DNA from: an uncultured Bacteroidales bacterium
GTDB taxonomy: Bacteria > Bacteroidota > Bacteroidia > Bacteroidales > P3
Reading direction: 5' to 3'
Assembly: GCA_944321735.1 (NCBI GenBank)
Contig: CALUMK010000011.1
Location: forward strand, 16,779 to 80,778
Length of the DNA stretch: 64,000 bases
The notes below the pieces were generated by a model. It made no database searches. It worked only from the letters and a program-made list of their open reading frames with translations, and had not been told where the DNA came from. The position numbers and the translations under genes were made by a program. Every line of letters starts with the position of its first letter. Positions within the stretch are counted from its first letter, which is position 1. Positions 57,198 to 64,000 of this stretch are shown piece by piece.

Positions 57198-58283
57198 ATG
57201 CCAAATCAAAAAGCTTCCATTGCACCCACGCAACCAGAGAACACGCTATCGGCGAAAACGGGTCACAACGATCCCCCACCGCCGCAACCATCCTCGAACA
57301 TGTCCCGCTCCGCGCCCAATTTTCGTTATCGTTGCGGCTACGTCTCGAAAACAAGTTTTGCATCAAAGACAGACCACGACTCGGCGAGGCTCAAACAAAG
57401 TTCGGACTTTGCGCTCGGCTTGCACCATCTTTCCATCGAAGAATTGCTTTGCCTGCAACTTTCGGGATACTCTTCCCGGCAAATAATAACCACCAGCTTG
57501 GAAGAAGCAGAACACTGGAAGGACCTTGCGGCAAAAGCAAGTGCCGCACGAGACAAAGCCAAACGGATACTGGACAAGCAAGCCCAGGCAGGTGTGACCA
57601 CTATCCCTTATTATTCCACAGATTACCCCTGCCCGTTCTACAATCTCCGCAACGAGGCTCCTCCCCTTATCCATGTGTCGGGAAACAAGGAATTACTCCA
57701 TCGAGAGGATTGCGTTGCCATCATCGGCGCACGTGCTGCCGATACTCAAGGACAAGATACAGCATACCATTTTGCCCGGCAAATAGGAGAACAAAACCAT
57801 ATCGTTATCAGTGGATTGGCATTAGGATGCGACACCGTTGCCCATCGGGGCTGCCTCGATGCAGGCGGCCCGACCTTGGCCATCGTCGCTTCGGGATTGG
57901 ACATCACCCATCCCAAAGCAAACAAATCCTTGCAGGATGAAATTGTGGAAAAAGGGGGAGCCATCCTCTCGGAACACCCCTTCGGCATGAAAGCCAACCC
58001 CACAAGGCTGGTCGCCCGCTGCCGCATGCAGGTGGCGCTGCCCCGCTCGGTCATCGTGGCGCAATGCTCCATCCTCAGCGGAACCATGCACGCCGTGCGT
58101 TTCGCGCAACAATATGCTAACAACACCCGTAGACAGCTCTATGCGGTACAGTATAATCATTGGAACGAGTTGAACTCCGGCAACAAATTCCTGCTTGAGC
58201 AAGGAATCGCCCACCCCATTCGACCAGAAGAGAAAATTTCACTGAACGAACATAAGCTGCTCGAATGCAAGAAAAACATTTAA
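57198..58283 (+). CDS. DprA/Smf-family DNA-processing protein
   Basis: About 361 residues from ATG 57198 (the frame opens at a TTG, 57192). The Rossmann-like DprA core is clear: CVAIIGARAADTQG, GLALGCDTVAHRGCLDAGGPTLAIVASGLD, EKGGAILSEHPFG and MQVALPRSVIVAQCSILSGTMHAVRFA. DprA binds ssDNA and loads RecA during transformation, and relatives of this fold occur in defence loci. The first 75 residues are low-complexity and Pro/Ser/Thr-rich, unlike normal DprA, and the C-terminal winged-helix domain is absent. The gene context (unknown DUF family, RtcB, WYL) fits an accessory role better than the housekeeping one. Confidence 0.85.
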   Translation: MPNQKASIAPTQPENTLSAKTGHNDPPPPQPSSNMSRSAPNFRYRCGYVSKTSFASKTDHDSARLKQSSDFALGLHHLSIEELLCLQLSGYSSRQIITTSLEEAEHWKDLAAKASAARDKAKRILDKQAQAGVTTIPYYSTDYPCPFYNLRNEAPPLIHVSGNKELLHREDCVAIIGARAADTQGQDTAYHFARQIGEQNHIVISGLALGCDTVAHRGCLDAGGPTLAIVASGLDITHPKANKSLQDEIVEKGGAILSEHPFGMKANPTRLVARCRMQVALPRSVIVAQCSILSGTMHAVRFAQQYANNTRRQLYAVQYNHWNELNSGNKFLLEQGIAHPIRPEEKISLNEHKLLECKKNI

Positions 58284-58370
58284 CAGCGCATTGATTTTCC
58301 TCTTCTGGTTCGCACGTTCCGCATCCTACTCCGAGCCGATTTCCACCTATTCTTGGGGATTCGACAAGTC

Positions 58371-59390
58371 TCACTTTACAGCAGAAACGCATCGCCGGTT
58401 CAGCAACAAGAGGACTTCAAGATGGGGGTCGCCATGCTCCACGTTCTTCATACCGAACAGGGTATCGTCATAACCTAAAAGCAGACGGACTGCCTCTTTG
58501 AATTTTTCCAGTTCCGATTCCTCCAAAGGGCTGCAAGCGGGAACACAAACCAGGACAATGGCATTATCGTATTTTTCCAAAGGGATTTGCTGGTATCGGG
58601 TCATGGATTCAAGGATATAGTCCAAACGCCCCTCCGCATTGTCCGTAACTGAACGATATTCATAGTGTATCCCAGCCTCTATCTGCCACAGGAAATCCAC
58701 ATCGCTCCTTTTGAAACTGCTCCCTTCCGAAGAAAGAAATGCCACCATATTTTCGAGAGCAATCATTTTTTTCAGATAGTCTATCCGTTTTTTTTGGCGG
58801 TAATCCCGTTTCCGCTTGGAACGGTTTTTCCGGGCATAAACCCTTTTAAAGCAATCTTTTGCATCCCCCGCATCAATATATCGTTCCCCATTCGGCCCTC
58901 TGGATCGCAACCGGCGGGGCGTCTGGTGCCGCCAAATGCTTTCCTCTAATTTGTCCAAAGCGATTTCATAGGGACCAGCTGGCTTGTGGCGCTTGAACCG
59001 TTTGAAACTTTTCTCGATTTCCGCCGGTGAAAATCCCCAATAGGTAAGTTCCCACAGGCAGTACATGGCAATCTCTTCATCAGACAAATGCACATCATCG
59101 TCAACAACGATTTCTCCAGCCAAATCTTCTTTCCAGTCTCCACCCCCGCTTGGAAGACTGGCACCTATCCATTTTTCCTCCCCTTCAATCTCGCCGCCAT
59201 GCCAGCTTACGTGTACCTTATCTTCCTCGTCCTCGATGGATTCCATAATCCCGGCAGGTTCCATGCGGCATGAAAGGTCATAAGCTTCCCGGAAAGCATA
59301 AATGCTGTCCAGATGTTCCGGTTCGAAGCGCTCCAAATGCGGGCGGATGCTGTCGAAACCGACTTTCAAAAACAATTCTTTCAAAATCAT
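58371..59390 (-). CDS. Uncharacterised protein of the paralogous family, copy A
   Basis: A 339-residue protein, close paralogue of the gene at 61051-62112. The N-terminal part is shared with the short gene at 56730; the middle carries a strongly basic stretch (KRVYARKNRSKRKRDYRQKKR); the C-terminal part holds RSDVDFLW, TDNAEGRLDYILESMTRYQ and NAIVLVCVPACSPLEESELEKFKEAVRLLLGYDD. The pattern suggests a nucleic-acid-binding linker plus an alpha/beta domain, but no catalytic motif is certain. It is divergent from rtcB, with the start codons 177 bp apart. Confidence 0.75.
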   Translation of the reverse strand: MILKELFLKVGFDSIRPHLERFEPEHLDSIYAFREAYDLSCRMEPAGIMESIEDEEDKVHVSWHGGEIEGEEKWIGASLPSGGGDWKEDLAGEIVVDDDVHLSDEEIAMYCLWELTYWGFSPAEIEKSFKRFKRHKPAGPYEIALDKLEESIWRHQTPRRLRSRGPNGERYIDAGDAKDCFKRVYARKNRSKRKRDYRQKKRIDYLKKMIALENMVAFLSSEGSSFKRSDVDFLWQIEAGIHYEYRSVTDNAEGRLDYILESMTRYQQIPLEKYDNAIVLVCVPACSPLEESELEKFKEAVRLLLGYDDTLFGMKNVEHGDPHLEVLLLLNRRCVSAVK

Positions 59391-59423
59391 AAATCAAACA
59401 TTTTAGATTCCAATACCCCGAAC

Positions 59424-59489
59424 CAACAAACTCAACTGGGTTTCATGGATTTTCGTGCAAAGGAAATGAATACCTATGCCAAAAGAATG
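59424..59489. repeat. Conserved upstream block, copy A
   Basis: TTCATGGATTTTCGTGCAAA and the bases up to ACCTATGCCA recur at 62157-62216, each just upstream of a minus-strand paralogue. Both hold a -7-like TTCCTTTG on the minus strand (59458-59465 here). The block is conserved well outside the coding region. Confidence 0.7.
59458..59465 (-). promoter_or_regulatory. Possible -7 box (TTCCTTTG) for copy A paralogue
   Basis: Seven of eight bases fit TAnnTTTG, and the same site is kept upstream of copy B. Confidence 0.45.
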
Positions 59490-59536
59490 CATCACCTGCT
59501 CCTTTACATATGCTTCAATCTGGCACTTCCAACCCC

Positions 59537-59544
59537 TATCTTTG
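59537..59544 (+). promoter_or_regulatory. -7 box (TATCTTTG) for rtcB
   Basis: An exact TAnnTTTG, 23 bp before ATG 59567. It excludes the longer frame opening at 59510. Confidence 0.65.
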
Positions 59545-59566
59545 CACTTGCCTATCAAAAAAGACT

Positions 59567-60835
59567 ATGATGAAGACCTTGCAGGACCATGATGTGAAGA
59601 TATTCACAAACAACATCGAAACAACGGCTCTCGAACAGATAGAACGCCTGCTGAGCATTCCCGTATTCGGAAACTGCAAAATCCGCATCATGCCGGACGT
59701 GCATGCCGGAGCCGGATGCGTCATCGGCTTTACAGGCGATTTGGGCGACAAAGTGATTCCCAACATTGTCGGCGTGGACATAGGTTGCGGCATCCTGGTC
59801 CAAGCTTTCGCCAACACGGGGAAAATAGATTATCATGCCTTGAACGAGTTCATCTTACATCATATCCCCTCCGGACGGAACTACCGGGACAATAACTATG
59901 CACCGCTTCCGCAAAAGCACATGGAGGCTTATCGGGAAAGCAAGGACCTTATCAAGCAGCTGCGTTGTTACCATGAGCTAAAGGAGACGAAGCGGCTCAA
60001 CCTCTCCATCGGTTCGTTAGGAGGTGGAAACCACTTCATTGAACTGGACAAAGACGAAACCGGTCTGTACTACTTGGTGGTCCACACCGGGAGCCGCAAC
60101 CTCGGGAAACAAGTGGCGCAGATTTACCAAAAATTAGCCGTGAAATGCCAGTCCGGATGGGGAGAACTGATGAAAGAGCAAGAGCGTCTGATAGCCGAAT
60201 ACAAGCAGGCAGGGCGAAAAAACGAGTTGCAGGGAGCTATCCGCGATTTGCATAATTCCTTCAAGATGCGCAAGTCCGCGATACCGCCTGATTTGGCTTA
60301 CCTGGAAGGCAATTTCCGCGAAGATTACCTGCACGACATGAGGCTTTGCCAGCAATGGGCCAAAATCAACCGCCGAATGATTTCGGAACTGCTCATGGAT
60401 TACCTTATCACTCAAGGAGCCACCGCATTAAAAGATGCCGGACTGGGATTTGAGAGTGTCCACAACTATATCAGCGATGACAACATCATCCGCAAAGGTG
60501 CCATTTCTGCCAATGCGGGGGAAAAGTGCATCATCCCGTTGAACATGCGTGACGGTTCCCTGATTTGTATCGGCAAAGGCAATGAAGACTGGAACCGCTC
60601 AGCACCGCATGGAGCCGGGCGCATCATGAGCCGGAGTCAGGCTTTCCAACAAATCAACATGGAGGATTACCGCCAGTCGATGGAGGGGATTTACAGCGAA
60701 AGTCTCTCGGAACAAACAAAGGATGAATCGCCGATGGTGTATAAACCGAAAGAGGAAATCCTCCGCAATATAGAAGAAACCGTGACGGTGGTGAATATCA
60801 TCAAACCGGTATACAATTTCAAGGCAGCGGAATGA
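59567..60835 (+). CDS. rtcB: RtcB RNA ligase
   Basis: About 422 residues from ATG 59567 (or 59570). Signature segments: RIMPDVHAGAGCVIGFTGDLGDK, NIVGVDIGCGILV with the metal-binding Cys, SLGGGNHFIEL, VVHTGSRNLG, and APHGAGRIMSRSQA with the guanylated His. RtcB joins RNA 2',3'-cyclic phosphate or 3'-phosphate ends to 5'-OH ends in a GTP- and Mn-dependent reaction, acting in RNA repair and tRNA splicing. No archease, RtcA or prfH gene is beside it. It lies between two highly similar paralogues (58371 and 61051), all with their own promoters. Confidence 0.95.
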   Translation: MMKTLQDHDVKIFTNNIETTALEQIERLLSIPVFGNCKIRIMPDVHAGAGCVIGFTGDLGDKVIPNIVGVDIGCGILVQAFANTGKIDYHALNEFILHHIPSGRNYRDNNYAPLPQKHMEAYRESKDLIKQLRCYHELKETKRLNLSIGSLGGGNHFIELDKDETGLYYLVVHTGSRNLGKQVAQIYQKLAVKCQSGWGELMKEQERLIAEYKQAGRKNELQGAIRDLHNSFKMRKSAIPPDLAYLEGNFREDYLHDMRLCQQWAKINRRMISELLMDYLITQGATALKDAGLGFESVHNYISDDNIIRKGAISANAGEKCIIPLNMRDGSLICIGKGNEDWNRSAPHGAGRIMSRSQAFQQINMEDYRQSMEGIYSESLSEQTKDESPMVYKPKEEILRNIEETVTVVNIIKPVYNFKAAE

Positions 60836-61050
60836 TTTCCCAGCAGAAGAACCCAAGCTCCCTCTTTCAATAGCCTCATGCCTCGCTATCTCGCGCTTGT
60901 AAGCAAGGTCGCAGCTCCCAAATAAGCCTCAACCGCATAAAGAAGGATATTGGCCATTCAGTCCTGTTCCCTGTAAGCCTGCATGGAGACACGCAAACCT
61001 CAGACCCGGAAGCAAAATCTCACTTTTTCGAGGATTCGTTTAACAATTTT

Positions 61051-62112
61051 CTACGCTTTTTCGAGGATATCAAAGTACAGTCCACTTTTTTTATCGATGG
61101 GCATGACCGGGAATCTCGTTGATTGGTTCAGCAGCAAGAAGACTTCAAGATGGTGGCTCTGACGCTCCTCGGTCTTCAGGCCGAACAGGATATCGTCATA
61201 TCCCAAATGCAAACGGACTGCTTCTTTGAATTTTTCCAGTTCCGCTTCGTCCAAGGGACTGCAAGCGGGAACACAAACCAGGACAATGGCATTATTGCAT
61301 AATTCCAATATTTCAGGTATTTCCTGATATCGGGTCATGGATTCAAGAATATAATCCAAACGCCCCTCCGCATTGTTTGTAACCGAAATATAATCAAAGT
61401 GCCTCAAATATTCCACATCCCATAGGAAATCCACATCGCTCCTCTTGAAGATGCTCCCTTCCGAGGCAAGGAACGCCACCGCGTTTTCGCAATCAATCAT
61501 ACCCCACAAATCCCGCCTCCGTTTGTCTTGGCGGTAATCCCGTTTCCGCTTGGATCGGTTCTTCCGTGCCAAATTTCTTTTGACCATGAACCTACACCCC
61601 TCATCTGTAGTGTATCGTTCCCCGTTTTCGCCCCTACAGCGAAACTGCCGGGGAATTTGATGCCGCCAAATACTTTCCTCCAATTTGTCCAAAGCGGTCT
61701 CATACGGGCCGGCCGGTTTGCATCGCTTGAACCTCTCGAAGCTTTTCTCGAATTCCTCAGGTAAAAACACGTTTCCGGAAAGTTCCCACAGAAAACATAT
61801 GGCAAGTTCCTCGTCGGAAAAGCATGCATCATCGGTTACAACGATTTCCTTGGCCAAATTTTTCCCCCAACACCATGCACTTCCATGGAGATTGACATCT
61901 ATCGATTCTACTCTTTCCATCTCGCCGCCATGGTTGCGTAGGAAAATCTCCTTCCTGCTTACGTGAATTTCCTTTTCCTCTCCCTCGACAGGTTCCATGC
62001 GGCATAAAATATCATAAGCCTCCCGGAAACCATAGTTGACATCATCACATTCTTCCAAATCCGGGTAGATATTGTCGAAATCGACTTTCAAAAACAATTC
62101 TTTCAAAGTCAT
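61051..62112 (-). CDS. Uncharacterised protein of the paralogous family, copy B
   Basis: A 353-residue protein. From about residue 125 on it matches copy A closely (CKPAGPYETALDKLEESIWRHQ, ARKNRSKRKRDYRQDKRR, RSDVDFLW, NNAEGRLDYILESMTRYQEIP, VLVCVPACSPLDEAELEKFKEAVRLHLGYDD), while the N-terminal part is more diverged. It ends with an additional tail FPVMPIDKKSGLYFDILEKA. The high basic charge in the middle suggests nucleic-acid contact; this is inference. It is in the same orientation as copy A, with rtcB between them on the other strand. Confidence 0.75.
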   Translation of the reverse strand: MTLKELFLKVDFDNIYPDLEECDDVNYGFREAYDILCRMEPVEGEEKEIHVSRKEIFLRNHGGEMERVESIDVNLHGSAWCWGKNLAKEIVVTDDACFSDEELAICFLWELSGNVFLPEEFEKSFERFKRCKPAGPYETALDKLEESIWRHQIPRQFRCRGENGERYTTDEGCRFMVKRNLARKNRSKRKRDYRQDKRRRDLWGMIDCENAVAFLASEGSIFKRSDVDFLWDVEYLRHFDYISVTNNAEGRLDYILESMTRYQEIPEILELCNNAIVLVCVPACSPLDEAELEKFKEAVRLHLGYDDILFGLKTEERQSHHLEVFLLLNQSTRFPVMPIDKKSGLYFDILEKA

Positions 62113-62156
62113 GAACCAAATATTTTAAGGGTATTTTCCAATTCCAACGACCCGGA

Positions 62157-62216
62157 CAAACAACTTCAACCGGGTTCCATGGATTTTCGTGCAAAGGAAA
62201 TGAACACCTATGCCAG
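62157..62216. repeat. Conserved upstream block, copy B
   Basis: It matches 59424-59489 over about 60 bp, including the -7-like site on the minus strand (62192-62199). It lies upstream of the copy B start. Confidence 0.7.
62192..62199 (-). promoter_or_regulatory. Possible -7 box (TTCCTTTG) for copy B paralogue
   Basis: The same sequence and context as the copy A site, 80 bp upstream of ATG 62112. Confidence 0.45.
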
Positions 62217-62273
62217 AAGACAGTATTACCGAAAATTTTCAAATCTTGTGTTCCTATCCGGTATACAAGGAAT

Positions 62274-62387
62274 CCCCAAGTTCCCCAAAGCGTCCTTGCC
62301 AACTATCTGTTGCAAGAGCCGTATATCTTCGACTTGGCAGGAGCCAAAGAACGTGCGGAAAAAAGGGACATAGAAGAACAACCGTAA
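62274..62387 (+). pseudogene. Remnant of a DUF1016 (YhcG-type) PD-(D/E)XK nuclease gene
   Basis: One frame reads VPQSVLANYLLQEPYIFDLA followed by GAKERAEKRDIEEQP and a stop. This resembles the LxxPYIFDxL...ERDIEEAL segment in the middle of YhcG/DUF1016 nucleases, which are RM- or defence-associated. Only about 38 codons survive. No start or nuclease core is found, so it is a decayed fragment. Confidence 0.6.
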
Positions 62388-62584
62388 AGCACGACACCCG
62401 TTACCTGTTGAAATTGGGAAATCTGAATACTAAGGATAGAAGAACCGGCAATGCTCTTTGGTTATGAAAAAAAAACGGAAACAAACCGAACGGATACATC
62501 ATCGGACTCACGATGCATAGCTATGCCACATTTTTTCATAGGAAACTCCTGCCTTTGCCGCAGAAAACCGGTAAAACAACTAAC
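62388..62584. other. Intergenic region before the WYL gene
   Basis: It contains an A9 tract at 62466-62474 and a -7-like TGCCTTTG at 62550-62557, 28 bp before ATG 62585, which may be the WYL promoter. Nothing else is recognised. Confidence 0.4.
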
Positions 62585-63613
62585 ATGGCAGAAAATCTTT
62601 TAGGAAAATACGTGTGGCTGATGGATGTCCTGCTCCGATACAAGCGCCTGACATTCCAGGAAATCAACAACCTTTGGCAAAGAAGCGAATTAGGCTCCGG
62701 CGACGAACTGCCCTTGAGGACCTTCCACAACCACAGGAAAGCCATCAAGGACATTTTCGACGTCTACATCGAGTGCAACCGGAACGATGGCTACCACTAT
62801 TACATCGACGAGCCGGAACGCATCAAGAACAACAATCTGCGCAACTGGCTGGTAAGTTCATACGCCACCTTGAACCAAATCCAGGCGGACAACAAACTGG
62901 AAAACCGGATCCTGTTCGAGAACATTCCTTCCGGACAAACCTGGCTGACCACCCTCGCCGAAGCCATGCGCCACAACAAAGTCCTCAATATCACGCACCA
63001 AGGCTTCGGAAAACCCGAAGCACACACCTTCGAAATCGAACCCTACGCCCTGAAAGTCGTCAAACGCCGCTGGTACGTCGTGGCCCGGAACCCTTATTAT
63101 TCCGAGAAAAACAAAGAAAAGAAAATCAAACCCGGTGACGTGTACCTCGTTTACGCGCTCGACCGGATTTCAGACATCCAAGATACAGGCAAAACCTTCA
63201 AGATGAAGAAAGACTTCGACATAGACCAGTTTTTTGAAGGCTGTTGCGGTGTCATCACCTCGGATGAACCGGTCCAATGAATCGTGATTGCGGCCTATGA
63301 AGGCTTCGCCGACTACCTGCGAACCCTGCCCCTGCACGAATCCCAACACGAAATAGGAGGCGAAGGAAACGCAACTCTCTTTGAATACGCCCTGAAACCC
63401 ACCTTGGATTTCTACCTGTCGGTACTGGCCCATGGAGACCAAATAGAGGTGTTGGAACCCGAAGAGGTACGCGAGGAAATGCGTCGTCAAATCCAGCAGC
63501 TCTTGTCTCTCTATTCGCAAGAGGCCGGAAATCCAGACAAAGGACAAGACCGCCCGCTCACCTGCGCGGCATCCAACCTGCCGCCCCATTACCCCGGAAC
63601 AAACAGCCGATGA
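62585..63613 (+). pseudogene. WYL-domain transcriptional regulator with in-frame stop
   Basis: A helix-turn-helix-like N terminus (LLRYKRLTFQEINNLWQ) is followed by a WYL domain (EIEPYALKVVKRRWYVVARNP) and, after the stop at 63278-63280, the remaining WCX-type end (YEGFADYLRTLPLHESQ ... EEVREEMRRQIQQLLSLY). The two parts are in the same frame, separated only by TGA after ITSDEPVQ; a CGA or AAA codon would read through. WYL proteins often regulate defence islands and bind nucleic acid or nucleotides. ATG 62585 is preferred over the frame opening at 62513. Confidence 0.8.
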
Positions 63614-63716
63614 AAAACTTTCCGCATACGTGAAAACGAAGCATCCGCAGCACCATTGCCGCTGGAGGCAGACTGCACAACCTGCCGATGAAAACTCCAG
63701 CGAACCCTGATCCGCA

Positions 63717-63918
63717 TTATCCCAAATCGGCCATCAAAACTTTGGGTAGATTTTCCGCTTGTGTCATGAAGGATGCTTCTGGCCTGGCCGAAAGCATAGC
63801 AGGCCATGTCGAGGCGTAGCGGGAACAGGATACGGACAGAAGCGGGCAAGATGCCCGTAAGCCTCGTTCCCCCAATCGGAAACAGCCCCGGCGTGCCTAA
63901 CGACTGATTCGGGATTAT
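63717..63918. repeat. 202-bp palindromic repeat element, copy 4 (diverged)
   Basis: It has the same length and order of motifs as copies 1 and 2, with more substitutions. The ends read ATTATCCCAAATCGGCCAT and CGACTGATTCGGGATTATGG. Centre hairpins and the GACAGAAGCGGGC arm are kept. It lies about 100 bp after the WYL gene. The rest of the window end (63614-63716, 63919-64000) shows no gene. Confidence 0.8.
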
Positions 63919-64000
63919 GGCCACCTGACTTCGTCAACGCGTACCCCAAAATTCATCAGCAAACAATGGAGCGATACGTTGATGCCGTTTCATAAGCATA

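Noticed and set aside
63278-63280. TGA as selenocysteine or recoded codon
   Set aside because: WYL proteins have no selenocysteine site, and all other genes here use TGA as stop; a nonsense mutation is simpler.
1-64000. CRISPR array or prophage
   Set aside because: No regularly spaced short repeats, Cas genes, capsid, tail or integrase genes were seen.

Overview
The window looks like chromosome from a Bacteroidales bacterium (Bacteroidetes). The evidence is a type IX secretion (T9SS) sortase of the PorU type, two further secreted proteins with T9SS C-terminal sorting domains, a TamB-like protein, and many promoters with the Bacteroidetes -7 box TAnnTTTG shortly upstream of start codons, with few Shine-Dalgarno sites. 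TGA is an ordinary stop codon. I cannot name the genus from sequence alone.

Layout. 0-6 kb: a copy of a 202-bp palindromic repeat, a DUF4143-type ATPase flanked by direct repeats, ftsE, an exported DUF362 protein and a frameshifted AAA-ATPase/PD-(D/E)XK gene. 6-10.3 kb: tig, clpP and lepB, with two 125-bp palindromic elements around clpP. 10.4-18 kb: a TPR/membrane/HTH regulator followed by a giant T9SS-exported adhesin-like protein. 18-31.8 kb: tsaD, divergent from tamB, then porU, miaB, rpsU, tRNA-Cys, an M14 carboxypeptidase with a T9SS tail, and rlmH. 31.9-40.5 kb, minus strand: a fused Nfn-type transhydrogenase (nfnA-nfnB), a DEAD-box helicase, a second TPR/HTH regulator and a Pif1-like helicase. 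40.6-47.3 kb: two very large exported proteins of unknown function, probably one operon. 47.8-54.9 kb: pheT, a second repeat copy, a tricorn-like S41 protease and a frameshifted UbiA prenyltransferase.

54.9-64 kb is the accessory part. It holds a frameshifted radical SAM gene, a DnaQ-like exonuclease, three members of one uncharacterised protein family, a DprA-like protein, RtcB RNA ligase lying between two long direct-repeat paralogues, a DUF1016 (YhcG) nuclease remnant, a WYL regulator interrupted by an in-frame TGA, and another 202-bp repeat. Combining nucleic-acid ligation, ssDNA binding, exonuclease and WYL functions with an unknown family, it is the best candidate for an undescribed RNA/DNA repair or defence module. 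That reading is inference.

Three genes carry a one-base indel, two of them in G or T runs and one at a GG pair, and one gene carries a nonsense codon. Some of the indels may be assembly errors. Dispersed repeats tend to start exactly at stop codons, which suggests 3'-end roles or insertion preference.
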